The translations under genes were made by a program, and so were the position numbers. The notes under the pieces were generated by a model. It had not been told where the DNA came from. It made no database searches and worked only from the letters and a program-made list of their open reading frames with translations. From NCBI GenBank assembly GCA_022702545.1, contig JAHRBC010000006.1, positions 930,001-994,000 of the forward strand: a DNA stretch of 64,000 nucleotides. Direction: 5' to 3'. The stretch's first letter is position 1. Each line of letters starts with the position of its first letter. Below, in pieces: positions 1 to 10,981 of this stretch. This stretch comes from Phycomyces nitens (Eukaryota > Mucoromycota > Mucoromycetes > Mucorales > Phycomycetaceae).

Positions 1-466
1 CTAATCACTATCTAAAAGTGTTGAGAGTGGCCAATTGATTGAATGTCCAATTCTGATATGAGTTTCGGGTATTAGCCATTAAGGCGTCAGTTATGATCCA
101 ATAAAGAGTAAGAAAGGTCAATTGGGGTGAATAATGCGATAGAGTAACCCTTTTTTTTTGCTGTATACCAGCTACCATTGTGGGTGCTGTAGTGGTGCAT
201 TTTTATGTCCTCGGTACATCTTTATCAATCACATTCCTAAAAAGGAAATAAGCGGTAAAGGAAAAAAAAAGTCCTCATAAGCAGTTCTTACACTTGCAAT
301 ATCCAATTGACAATAGGAATTCACTCTACATACTCGTCAACAATAAACAATAAATAAATAACTATACCAGAGACAATATTTTATGCTTAATCCCGAGCTT
401 ACACGGCTAATTGTGGACCAAGACTAGTCAAAAGCATGCTTGAAAGCTTTCAATGCAGACTTTTAA
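1..466. other. AT-rich intergenic DNA left of transposon
   Basis: No reading frame with coding character is visible on either strand. The stretch contains only short homopolymer runs. It ends at the left inverted repeat of the Tc1-like element, so it is probably ordinary flanking DNA cut by the window edge. Confidence 0.6.
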
Positions 467-495
467 TAAACTCAGACACAAAAATGTTTGGACCT
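466..495 (+). repeat. Left terminal inverted repeat of Tc1-like element
   Basis: This 30-nt segment matches the reverse complement of 1787-1816 with three mismatches, all in the middle A-rich part. The TA at 467-468 is the likely target duplication. Confidence 0.85.
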
Positions 496-1815
496 CTCAC
501 AAAAATCCTAAAAAAAACGGTTTTTTTGAAAAATAAAAACATTATTTTCTCTTCTTTTTACTAATCAACACCAACATGAAAATATCATTTGCAGCAAAGA
601 ACATTCGCGGCCCATATTATAAGGCTGATGAGCTCAAGTTTGGTAGAATCATGTACTTGCACTTGGCTGAGATTGGTCCCACAAGGATTTCGGCAATTGT
701 CAAAATGAATTTGTCAACTGTCAAGAAGATCATTAAGAGATTCAAAGAAACAGGATCTCTCCTTCCTAGAAAGAGCTCTGGACGACCAAAAATAATTAAC
801 GAGAGGACGGAGAGACATCTTGTGCAATGCGTACGGAAGAATCCATTTGCCAATTACAATCAGCTGAGATTCGCATTGCAGGAGATGGAGATTATTGTCT
901 GTAGAGCAACAGTAATCAGTTGTCTCAAGAACCTTGGCTTTGGTGCTTATATTGCAGCTCATAAGCCAGCTTTGACAGAAAGACACAAGCAAAGAAGACT
1001 GCAATGGGCCAAGGATCATGTCAATTGGACAGATGACCAATGGAGCAGTGTAGTCTGGTCTGATGAGTCACGATTCACAGTCGAGGGCAATGATGGCGGT
1101 GCTCGGGTGATCAGACGAGTTGGAGAGAGGTACCAGGAAGGGAATATTGTACCAGTGACGAAGTGGGGCAAGGGTAGTGCCATAATATGGAGCTGTTTCT
1201 GGGCAGGTGGTTTTGGCCCTTTGGTCTTCCTCGAAGGCAATGTAAACCAAGACGTATATGTCAACACTTTGGCCCAGAACTTCCTTCCCTGGGTCAAAAA
1301 TCTGGCAGAGAAACAGGATAAGGAGTTCATACTCCAAGAAGATGGCGCCAGCTGCCATACTGGCTCCTATGCGAAGTGGTGGAAAGAGGGTCATGCAATC
1401 AAGGGCTTTGAGTACTGGCCTGCTCAAAGTCCTGATTTAAATCCCATTGAGCACGTTTGGTGGGCCCTCGAAGTAAAGATGAGTGAAGTAAGGGCCAGTA
1501 TCCAAAATGTGGCCGATTTGAAGGTTGCAATGCAACGACAATGGCAGATACTGGGCACTGAACTTGCTTCACGTTTAGTGGGGAGTATGCAAAGTCGATG
1601 TCAGGCAGTGATTGATGCAAAAGGCAGTCATACTAAATACTAGTTTGTTATTTTTTTTTAATAAATGAATACTTGACATGTATATCTTTTTATGTTTCAA
1701 GTTTGGATGCTCTAGCTATCATCACTGTTGAGATATTAAATGTTGAATATATGTAAGCATTTCTTTCCTTGAAAAATTATTTGCATAGGTCCAAACATTC
1801 TTTTATCTGAGTTTA
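467..1815 (+). mobile_element. Tc1/mariner-type DNA transposon, apparently complete
   Basis: A single transposase gene is enclosed by imperfect terminal inverted repeats of about 30 bp (466-495 and 1787-1816; 27 of 30 positions match when one is reverse-complemented). Both repeats carry the core AACTCAG at the outer end and TGTTTGGACCT at the inner end. A TA dinucleotide at 467-468 and 1814-1815 fits the TA target duplication typical of Tc1/mariner, giving an element of about 1.35 kb. An AATAAA at 1660-1665, 17 bp after the stop codon, could be its own polyadenylation signal. The uninterrupted reading frame and near-matching ends suggest a recent or still active copy, unlike the three decayed remnants at 25.9-30.6 kb. 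Confidence 0.88.
576..1643 (+). CDS. Tc1-like DDE transposase (DD35E)
   Basis: Intact 355-residue transposase that would cut and paste the surrounding element. An N-terminal helix-turn-helix region (about 25-75, with the GRPKII hook near 69-74) and a second HTH (about 80-125) should bind the inverted repeats. The RNase-H-like catalytic core follows: D163 in VWSDESRF, D256 in LQEDGASCHT, and E292 in SPDLNPIEHVWW. I count 35 residues between the second D and the E, so this is DD35E rather than the DD34E of classical Tc1. There is no intron, frameshift or internal stop. The ATG at 576 lies about 80 bp inside the left repeat and leaves an A-rich leader. Length is normal for the family (about 340-360). 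Confidence 0.92.
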   Translation: MKISFAAKNIRGPYYKADELKFGRIMYLHLAEIGPTRISAIVKMNLSTVKKIIKRFKETGSLLPRKSSGRPKIINERTERHLVQCVRKNPFANYNQLRFALQEMEIIVCRATVISCLKNLGFGAYIAAHKPALTERHKQRRLQWAKDHVNWTDDQWSSVVWSDESRFTVEGNDGGARVIRRVGERYQEGNIVPVTKWGKGSAIIWSCFWAGGFGPLVFLEGNVNQDVYVNTLAQNFLPWVKNLAEKQDKEFILQEDGASCHTGSYAKWWKEGHAIKGFEYWPAQSPDLNPIEHVWWALEVKMSEVRASIQNVADLKVAMQRQWQILGTELASRLVGSMQSRCQAVIDAKGSHTKY

Positions 1816-1816
1816 T
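1787..1816 (-). repeat. Right terminal inverted repeat of Tc1-like element
   Basis: Inverted partner of 466-495 (27/30 matches). It is flanked by the TA at 1814-1815. Confidence 0.85.
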
Positions 1817-3058
1817 AATGACTCTTGTTCAAAGTGTCTTTATTTGCAATGTGTGGCCAATGCTGTTTAATTTTTGTACGAATATTAACCAGCAGTTTCA
1901 ATAAGTTGATGTGATTTGAATAAGAGTTCAATGGAGAGAAAATGAGTTTATGGTGTTTGCAATGTGGAATGAGGCGCATCAACAGAAATTACTGATTTTG
2001 GTGTAAATGGTGGACATTAGTGTTGGATTAGCAATGTAATGTCCAATAGAGTGCATGTCAATTGTATAATGTGCTAATGGTAATTAAATGTGCAATTGAT
2101 CATTTCGAGATTAATGACATTAGTTTTTGTCAGTGATTTGGTACGCGTTGGCGTAAAAGCTTGAAAACAGTGGACAAATATGGAAATGTAAACAAAAGAA
2201 CCCAACATTTTAAGGAGGCAGGAAAATTCGCTAAAGTATTTCAGAATTCAACCGCTTGTTTTTCTTGTTTTACTCGATGAAAAAACATCAAACTGGAAGG
2301 TCATGCTCAAGAAGTGTGGAACATGATGGTATTCAAGTTTGAACACTTTTGGGCCAATAGATGGGGAGCAAGAGGAGTACAAAGACGAAAATCGGGAAAT
2401 TTCAAGTTACGCGTCGTCTATGTGCACCACATTGAAAATAAAGGGGGTGGGAAAAATAAAATGAATTATGAAAAATTATCCACACGGCTTTTTATATGAC
2501 AAAAATGCTTTATAAGCACCCATTAATTGTGTTTATAGAAAATATACTCAAGTGCTCCTCTGAAATAGAATAAACATGGTGCAAATAATCTTTAGAGATA
2601 TAGTATAAATGGTATTTCTGTTTGGTATCTTTTAATTGTGTGCTGGTGTAATAGGAGCGATAGATATAGTATCATATAACACTTAATATTTGATTCTTGT
2701 CTTATCTGCACTCTTGGTTGATGATCTTGCTTGAATTATGTAGTTGAATTAAAACCTACATTCAATTGCACTCTTTGGAAGTGACTATTAGGTAATCTAT
2801 TCGTATTGATTTATAAGCATTTAGCTCTTTCCTCCTCCCAGCTGATTGTTCAGGCATAAAACAGAAAAAAACTCAACTAATCATGTCGTACAAAGCAACT
2901 GTGATTCTGGGTCTGATAGGCCAAGTCCGGAGGAAGGGGATGTGTGAAATGGAGTATATTCGTAAAAGTATGACTCAATTTTTTTGTGTTCTTAAAAAAA
3001 TGATATTAAAGCACAACTTTATTCCATACACTTTTTTCTATTCGCAATACACTCCATC
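1817..3058. other. Intergenic, AT-rich
   Basis: Only short unsupported reading frames are present. An ATG at 2882 opens a short frame, but it has no protein-like character and does not splice sensibly to the next gene. The segment contains the promoter of the TMEM254-like gene beginning at 3059. Confidence 0.5.
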
Positions 3059-3942
3059 ATGGCACCTGATCTCATTGCTCCTCACAGTGCCCCAATCTCG
3101 GCTTATATGAGCGTTCATTCTGGTAATGCACAAAAGAACAGTTGAATACATGCAAACACTGATTTCTATTACTTTTAGCCACCAATCTGGCTTATGTGCG
3201 TTACTTTGGCAGACAAGACAGTGCTGTGTCGGCCACATTCAAAAGTCTAAACTCCCATTCATTCACAGTAGAATACCTCTTGCCAAACGGAACAAGGGGA
3301 GAGTCTGTCATTCCCTTTCCTCATCTCTTGACACGCCGAGACGAGATTCGCCCTGTATTGGAATCTATGGCTAAAGAAGCCGAGTCAGCCTTGGGTTTGG
3401 TAATTGCTACAAAAAAGAAAAAGTTTGGTGAGCTTATATGGACTGACATATTATGGCCTGGACCTTTTTGAATTGTTATAATGTAGCCTAGTTCATTATC
3501 GGGCCCTCCGCCTTTTAATGCCATTGCAAAGGCCATGTACGCTCAGGCCACGGATATGTATACGCCCGATGAGCCTGCTGCACCTTTGGATGTGTTCTAT
3601 TCGCCAACATATTTTCAGCAAGTAATTATCGCAGCTGGACTGGGCGCATTGTTCTTGTACCGTTATGCTCCCGATACATATATCCGCCAGCACTTTCCTT
3701 TGGCCTTTTTGCATTTCAAGAACTACCTTGGCCCAAAGCTGATTAAGAATATTTGGGACTTTGCTTTAGTGGTTCATGTAGCCGAGGCTGTGGGTGTCAT
3801 GGTAACCTGTATTAGACGCAAATGGTACAGCCCGATCAATATTGCCAAATGGACAGCAAGTACCCTTTTTTTTGGGGTTACATCGATAAATAAGCTTGTT
3901 CAGCACGGAAAAGAGGTTCGACATGGTATGAAATATGAGTAA
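3059..3942 (+). CDS. TMEM254/DUF4499-like membrane protein
   Basis: Three exons: 3059-3122, 3179-3399, 3487-3942. Together they encode 246 residues with all phases consistent. The C-terminal about 110 residues carry three or four hydrophobic segments and resemble the small TMEM254 (DUF4499) family: a helix around VIIAAGLGALFLY, a conserved LVVHVAEAVGV helix, a basic IRRKWYS turn, then a final helix ending near a charged tail. The N-terminal about 95 residues are soluble-looking (SAPISAYMSVHS, then YVRYFGRQDSAV) and could be a DUF2470-type domain, which I am less sure of. The first ATG giving an open frame (3059) was preferred over 2882. The second intron uses GTAATT at 3400; the better-looking GTGAGC at 3428 would break the frame. 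Function is unknown; an endomembrane location is inferred. Confidence 0.75.
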
Positions 3943-4085
3943 TAACGGCTTGATTTTTTTATTTATTTATTTATAATAAACATCCCAAAGAAAAAGATAG
4001 AAATATAGTAAAAAGTATGATATAAAGTGTACAAAAGGAGTATTTTGGGATGTGCGTATACAGAGAATTGGATGGTTCTTAGAAT

Positions 4086-4669
4086 TTAGCTCTTGGAAGA
4101 CTGGATAGTAAACTTCTTGGAAGCATTTCCAGAATCGCCCATGAGGACGACGATATAGGTGGTTCTGGCGGTAAGGTCAGAGGGAAGCGTGATGGTGTAG
4201 GCACCCTTGTTAAGAGCGAATCCAGAACCAAGGTCCCAGTCTATTGAATTGAATGAGTAAAGGTGATTATGGTTCCAGAATGAACTTACTCAAGTGCTCG
4301 TTATAGTCGCTGCCAATGAGATAACCAAGCTTAAGGGAGCCACTAAATATTTTTGGATTATTAACAAGGGTGTTTTGATGATGTTTGTTTGGGACTTACG
4401 TGACACCTTCTGGGATTTGCATTCCTGCAACAGTGGTTTTCCTAAACGGTGGTTAGATGCGGAGGTCGCTTTCATTGTCGGCAATTTGCTTACCATTTGA
4501 CAGTGTAGGTTCCTCCGGCTCTCCATTTGGTGCCAGAAGAAGGAGAAGTACTGATAACAATGTTAGACATGTAAGAAAGCTATGGGTAGACATACATTGG
4601 AGCATTCCAGACGATTGCCGAGGCAAGAGAGAGAAGAGAGAAGAGGGCGACGATGATGAACTTGAACAT
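4086..4669 (-). CDS. Small secreted Kre9/Knh1-like cell-wall protein
   Basis: Five short exons (4669-4596, 4550-4494, 4441-4400, 4342-4290, 4240-4086) give a 126-residue protein, and every junction has GT-AG ends. It begins with a signal peptide (MFKFIIVALFSLLSLASA). One Kre9/Knh1-type beta-sandwich follows: a PITSPSSGTKWRAGGTYTVKW start, a GSLKLGYLIGS strand, then TITLPSDLTARTTYIVVLMG and a closing SKKFTIQSS strand. Family members contribute to beta-1,6-glucan or wall assembly, or occur as abundant Ser/Thr-rich GPI proteins. This one has no GPI signal or Ser/Thr tail, so it is probably secreted freely. A TATAAAAG box lies 45-52 bp upstream of the start. Exons of 42-155 nt are remarkably small. 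Confidence 0.78.
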
Positions 4670-4713
4670 GATAAAGATGGATAATGGAAAGAAAGCAGTG
4701 GTGTTCAGAGTCT

Positions 4714-4721
4714 CTTTTATA
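4714..4721 (-). promoter_or_regulatory. TATA box of the Kre9-like gene
   Basis: On the minus strand this reads TATAAAAG, 45-52 bp upstream of the ATG at 4669, a typical fungal TATA position for a strongly regulated secreted-protein gene. Confidence 0.55.
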
Positions 4722-4744
4722 CTCAACAGTTCAAGTCTTTTTTT

Positions 4745-4745
<1 letters not shown>

Positions 4746-4779
<34 letters not shown>

Positions 4780-4782
4780 TTG
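4746..4782 (+). repeat. (ATT)n microsatellite
   Basis: A perfect run of about twelve ATT units. Similar ATT runs recur near 18184-18202, 47081-47095 and 59729-59765. Confidence 0.85.
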
Positions 4783-7700
4783 ATTATCTTGTTTTTGTCA
4801 TGCTCTCCGACGAAGTTTCATGTCCATTTGGCATCCTTGTTTAGACTGTGCGTAAAGGTTATATTATTGTGCCTTGCGATTTACGGCTTATTCTTGTCAT
4901 TTGGCACCTTATTTTAATCGAAGCACTTTACAGTCTAAAAATAAGGACGACACCCAAAACAAGCCTCCAAGTGACCAGAAGCCTCTTGTATTAAAAATAT
5001 ATATTATATATACATATATATTATATAATTATCATGAGATTTTATTACTATCATCCATTGGCTTAACCGGTATCCTTGGAAACCTGCTGGTTCTAGGCCA
5101 GAGCAGTATTATACCAACCCTAAGCCCATTTCCCACGAAAGCGCTTTGGAAACTAAGCACGGTTAGGGTGATCCAACGTCATGTGGCTTTTTGAATATTA
5201 CAAAGAATTTTTGAAGTATCCAGGAGAACCAGAGATGGCGGGCAGTTTGTTGCTATGATAGTTGATGAAGACCATTATTAGTAACCATGGCGATCTTTGT
5301 TTATACCAAACAGAGAAAACCCTCCAAATTAATGATGTAGAAATGACAAATTAATAGCCTTTGTTGATTGTCAGCACTTGATCGACCATTCTCGATACTT
5401 GTCAAATAAGAAAACTCCTCTGATTTCATACCAGATCTAGAGCGTCTTGTTGTTTGTATTTAAGCCTCTTAAAGGCAAAATAGGACACTCTAGGCACAAT
5501 GGCTCACTGTGGCTTCTTTATTTTTATTCAAAAAAGGAATAAATAAGCCTTTATAATGAATTAATATTTAGGCTTTGTAAATGATAGGCCATGTTTCCAT
5601 TTTCGGATCTTTAAAGAAAGGAATTAAACCAAGGATCCGAAATTGCATCCGGTACCATAGAAACCTTTTAAAAAAAAGGGATTGGGAGATTAAGATAGGC
5701 TTCAGGCTTATTTGGCCAGAGAACTTTGAGCTAGACCATAGAACAGGTCATAATTGCAATATTAATGGCTATTTACTAGACTTTGTTTAGAAAAATACTC
5801 ATTTACAGCATCCAGAGTGCAAATTAGACAATAAAATATATATATATATAGCTTGAACGCTGAAACCAACGTAGCAATGACGGAAGGACCATTAGTTTCT
5901 TCAAGTGATCAAAGGGTTTTTTTTGGTGCTGAAAACCAGTTGAAGATTCGCATTTTAACAAACGATATTCTACATTGACTAGATATGTAGATTGCTTTTT
6001 GATAAACATTAACCATGGTATTATCGATATTTTTATTGATTTCCACCATAAAAATCGGTATACTTATTTTTATTTTTTTAAAAAAAAGTGGCTCTGGCAT
6101 CTACCATTCAAATTGCACAGCCCAAAACCAATTTTGATTCTTGGTACACTCAATCAAAGAGTCGGTGTCAAGGTAAATTTGTCGACGCCTTAGTTGCTAT
6201 TAATAAAATACAAATGTTCTTTAGATTACTAACTAATACTAGTTCTTCCGGTAAGCATGGCAACGTAAGCTGGTCGATTTCCTGCATGATGCGCATCTCA
6301 TTATGATGCAGGCGTAACATGTAAAAAACAACAACAAATGTTAAGCCTGTTAATTTGAAAAAGAAGAGCAGCTTGCATCTTATTAATTTTATCTTTTGGT
6401 AACGTCGCAAACTGCAGGGGATTGGGATATGAAGTATGGCCATCGGTGGAGGAATGCACAAGCTTGGTCCAAAATCAGGTTGAAATATCTTGAAAGTAGT
6501 AGGCATCAGGGCGCATTTCCCCGCTTTCGTCTTTGCACCATTTGATTATCCCAAGTTATTTTTATTAAAAGATCAAACTCGACATTATTCTTTGAAAATA
6601 TACTTGATTTCACATTGTTGATTGTTTGGCTTGTCGTACACGCATCATCATTCATATCTTGCCAAAGATCCAGCATTCAGTCAACAAGTTTCATGAGGTT
6701 AAAATGAAATTTAGCGATAATATCAGTGTACAGTTAGATGTATTGGTCAGGGTACTAAAGAAAGATGTCAAGACCAAAGCCTTGTGCACGGATAATTCAA
6801 GGAAAACCAAGCAGGTGGTCAATATTCGTTGGACCCCTTGGTGGAATTTTATGAATAGCTCTGCGAAATCCATGTCCTTGGGATCCATGTAATTAATGGT
6901 GCCAGGTTTAAACATCTTTTACATGCATCTTCTGCCCATATAAAATCAACATGACTGAAATTTTTCTTTAAAAATTCCACAATTGTTATTCCAAAGAAAA
7001 ATAAACCACCTCACAAGTCTTGATATAGAGTAGATCCTGAAAAAGAGATCATTATTATTAAAGACAAGAAGCAGTATAGCAAATGTGAGATTTCTCATAA
7101 ACACAACACTTAATCAACTGACAATCATATAATCTTCAAATATGACAATGACAGAGTCTACAAAGGCAAGAAATATCCCAAAAAGCCAATACCACGGTCA
7201 TCGAGTTATTTAAAGTTACCTACCAAGATTATACTAGATTTCCATTAGTTAGTCAACTATTTGTAGATAAATATATGTATTGCTGTGTCAAAGCCTATAC
7301 TTCAAAAACATAAGAATACACGTTAAAAATTAGAGCTTGAAAAAATATATTGATACCTCGAGGGATAGCTATCTTGCTTTGCTTTATATCCTTGCTGATA
7401 AAGACACCAGATGATATATGGTATAAAGCAATAACAAAACACCTTATGAGCAGAGTGAGAAATTAATGTAAACTCAATTGAGAATATTTGAAGACATTTA
7501 GATACCATTAAATATATATATAAAAAGAATGGATTGACTTGCTACTCTGTCATAGATAGAGACTTTGTTAATAAAAAAAAATGACCAACATCTCTCTCAA
7601 AACTTCTAAAGTATAGCCTAAATATCAAAAAAGCGTATTTCTATAAAGTGTGGCGAACATACATTCTATTAACTCGACCTATTTATTTAATAAAAATTGT

Positions 7701-8061
7701 CTTTATTCTTCACATTTCAGTAACGCTCTTCTTGAAAAAATATTGTCAAAGTAACATATTTTGGCAAGGAGTGTAATAAAACCGCCTTTAGGAAAATTAA
7801 AACCGCCTCTTGAGATTTAAATCCCGTTAATTGGCTGTGCTTACTGTACATTAATAGCCCTTTTTTTTAAAAAAAAAAAGTTTACACTAGGCAGATAAAG
7901 TAATAAACCCCATAATTAAACATCATTACATATAGTATTTGAATATTATATATATATATATGGTTTAGTAATAATAATAATGACATGGTAAGAATAAACA
8001 GAGGGGGAAAAAAGGAAAAAAAAAAAACAGTAAAATCAAATTGGATCATGGATCAATTGGC
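4783..8061. other. Gene-poor AT-rich region
   Basis: No convincing gene. Reading-frame fragments on both strands between about 6088 and 6900 have a slightly protein-like composition but are broken by stops and match no family I recognise; they may be remains of a mobile element. The stretch includes a T-tract/A-tract palindrome at 6073-6087, another at 7861-7879, and TA runs near 5831 and 7950. Confidence 0.5.
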
Positions 8062-9483
8062 TTATTGATCAGCATGTTCATCGTCCAAAGGAGTATTGAC
8101 CCAACCCCAGGCAGCCGAGGCATATACATTGGTGGGAATAGACCGGCCTGCAATCCATGAGCCAACCGTAATCAAGGGTCCAAATACATTGGTCTGCATC
8201 GATGCCTCTCTCTATAACCCCCCCATTAATAGTATTAGTAATCATTATCAACCAAAGAATCCATCAGATAACCTACATTTCCGAGAATCAATTTGATCAA
8301 TGCGACATCCTTGCTGACATAGGGCTTCAACTTCTCATAAGGAACTCCCTCTGTCAATTGACGGATATTCTCGTAGGCTGCCATGCCTTGCATCCATGCA
8401 AAATGGCCAGTCTTGACATCTTTATGATCCACCACATCTCCTGCTGCAAATATATGAGGATAGGCGCTGTCCTCGAGTTGCATGGTATTTTTGACCTTGA
8501 TAAATCCATTCTCCTGATTAATGGTCTTTGGCGAGAGTTCAGCAATCAAACTGCTATTGGGAGTCATGCCAATACACATAATCTAAATGCCATCATTGTT
8601 ATTATCATGAAATTAAAAATGCCTTTGATCCTTACAGCCAAATCGCCCTCAATCTCATTCCCACCCTTGGTCTTGATCGTGATTGGGTTGACTTTGAGGG
8701 GGAATCCACCGGGAGGAAGGATAACACGATCACCTATTATCTGACGGACGCCATGTTTTTTGAGGATATTGTAGGTAATGTCATGCAAACTGATCTTGTA
8801 ACGAGGCAAGTATCTGTCGCGAGAGTGCAACAAGGTCACCTCCTTCTCAGGATAATGTTCCTTGATTTCGGCAGCCAATTCTTTACATGTCAAATCAGCA
8901 AATATTCCCAATCAACGCCTACTATTTCCATTTACCCAGACCAACTGCACCGGCACCAATGATTATCGGACGTTTGGAAGCCTTGATGACTTGTTGATAG
9001 TTTTTCAGAACACTGATGCCCTCCTTCTTTGTATCACAGGTCAATCGACCGGGAGATGGAATGGTAGTACCAGCACCATAGATCATATAGTCAAACTCGA
9101 TATTCTTGCCAAATCCAACAACCTCTCGGTCCAATTCAACTGAATTTGGATTGATCTTGATGGCCTTTGCATTGAGCACCTTTCCTACAGTGTCATCACC
9201 ATCAAAGAGGTTGCTATAAGGTATAAATAATTCGCGTTCAAAGCCGCCAATGACAGATGCGCGAGGGAAACCAAATACATGGTTAAAATGGGATTTGGTT
9301 TCAATGATAATCAGACGGTGTGTAGGAGAAGGATTGACTTTCCACGCCAATGCACCGCCAATAGCTAAAAGGCAGATACTCACATTAGTGACTATGCCAT
9401 TTATATTAAAAGGTCTCCATTTTACCTGCACATGAACCTCCAATAACCACGATATTTCTTTTGGAAGCACATTTAGAAACCAT
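8062..9483 (-). CDS. AIF/FSP1-like FAD-dependent oxidoreductase
   Basis: Five exons (9483-9426, 9364-8936, 8880-8636, 8582-8277, 8211-8062) encode 395 residues, close to the 370-400 typical of AIFM2/FSP1 and fungal AMID-like proteins. The N-terminal nucleotide-binding strand is NIVVIGGSCAAIGGA, where an SC pair replaces the usual small residues. The second, NAD(P)H-binding, motif is the canonical IIGAGAVGLELAAE. Further marks are VTLLHSRDRYLP, CIGMTPNS and the FAD-contacting HIFAAGDVVD. Such enzymes oxidise NAD(P)H and reduce quinones. No signal peptide, mitochondrial presequence or N-myristoylation glycine is seen, so a cytosolic or membrane-peripheral enzyme is likely. The C-terminal exon (WIAGRSIPTNVY...) carries a hydrophobic tail that may dock on membranes. 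Specific substrate is unknown. Confidence 0.88.
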
Positions 9484-10981
9484 TTGAACAAAAAAAAGAT
9501 GTTATAGATCCAGGAATTGTGTAGGTATAATAACAAGAAGAAGTAGAGGAGAGAAGAAGAAAAATAGACGCTGAAAAAATGGCCCTTCTTATCTGATCCT
9601 TTTTTATTTAAAAATAAAAAATTGGCGGACAAACACTTTAAACTTCCCAGCTTTCTTTTATAAAAAGTTTTTTTTTTAAATTTACAGTAACACAAGGTTA
9701 AATCAGATTATCAAACAAGACATGTCAGGCTAATGTTTTGACTGTGTAGTCTGGCAAAAACAGAAGTTTATGGTTATGGATACCATACTCGTTTTCTGTA
9801 TATACAAAAAGTGAGGTTTTTTTTTTGAAATGTTGGACCAAGGCAGAGGTAAGAAAGAATTTAGAACTGCAGTGGGAATCAATAGATATAAAGTCTTGTG
9901 GTTTTGAATGTTAAAGAGGTGCAAACCCATCTGATTACCCGGGGTAATGTTATTGTGATTAAAAGGATCTGATACGCTTGATCACTGTTCTCTGGGGTCC
10001 AATACAATCAGAGTGTGAATATAAAAGCAAGTACCTAATTAATGCGGGGATCTTCGGTCTTGGTTATCTGATTCTCATTGTCTTTCTCCCTGTAGTTTTT
10101 TTTTTTTTAAAAAAAAAGTGACTGGTTAAAGTAGAATATCTTGGTATTTTGGGTGCTGTTTGGTTGTATTAATATATGTAAAAGTGGTGCAATTGTAGTC
10201 TCTATATATTAATGTCTGCGTCTTGTGTCTACTACAGAAACAATGACTTGAATTCATAGTAAAAATGAGCTGGTGCCTGATATTCGGTGATATAGTTTCC
10301 AAACCCAAAATTTATTATCACATTGCTGTTTATGGAAATGGAATCGTATCGTAAGAAAGTTATACTTGATGGACAGCAAAGTGGCATAATATATTGGGAT
10401 ACTATTGTTTTATGAGACCATTGGATTGAACTGTCATTTAATAAGATAGCTATTGTTTATTTCGGTTCTTGTGAAATAAAAGGCTTTGAAATACACAAAT
10501 ATTATAGCTACAAAAATAAATTTAGTCGGGCTAGGGCCAGTAAACAATGTGGCTAAACTTCTTTACAAAATTCACAGGTTTCTTTATCTCTTGAACCGGT
10601 AGTAATGCAACATGAGAATAGATAAAAGGCTTGTTCGCATTGATTATGGTATCTAGTCTCTCTTTTTCATACAAATATATGCTTTGTTTTACTATTGATC
10701 CAACACATTTACATATGTACAACCGTTTCCAAGCCGCAACACTTGTATAGTCTTACCCTCATCCCCCCCTTCTTACCCCCCCTTTGCTAAACTTGTTCTC
10801 TGACTCCGTACAAACATACATATATCCAACGTTAAAAAAAAATTACTTTTTGGATATACATAATTTAATTGAAAACATGTAATTGAATTTCTTTTCCTTT
10901 CATTCCTTCTTCCTATTCTTGTATCCTATTATACTCTACCACCCATATACATATATTATACTTGTTATAAATATAATCACA
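9484..10981. other. Intergenic between divergent oxidoreductase and zinc transporter
   Basis: This is a shared upstream region for two divergently transcribed genes. It contains no supported reading frame. Visible items are an imperfect palindrome ATTACC-CGG-GGTAAT near 9934-9948, a T-tract/A-tract palindrome at 10096-10117, and a pyrimidine-rich stretch at 10752-10800. Confidence 0.55.

Noticed and set aside
2882..3110. Upstream ATG (MSYKATVILG...) as start of the TMEM254-like gene
   Set aside because: The frame has no protein-like conservation and does not splice in phase with the supported exons; the ATG at 3059 gives a complete consistent model.
5093..5194. 5S-rRNA-like segment with TAAGCACGG and a trailing T5 run; a similar TTTGGAA-x-x-TAAGCACGG occurs at about 34178-34200
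   Set aside because: Only the box around TAAGC resembles 5S rRNA. The conserved 5' and 3' stems and the downstream GGTGACC region are not found, so neither site is called an RNA gene.
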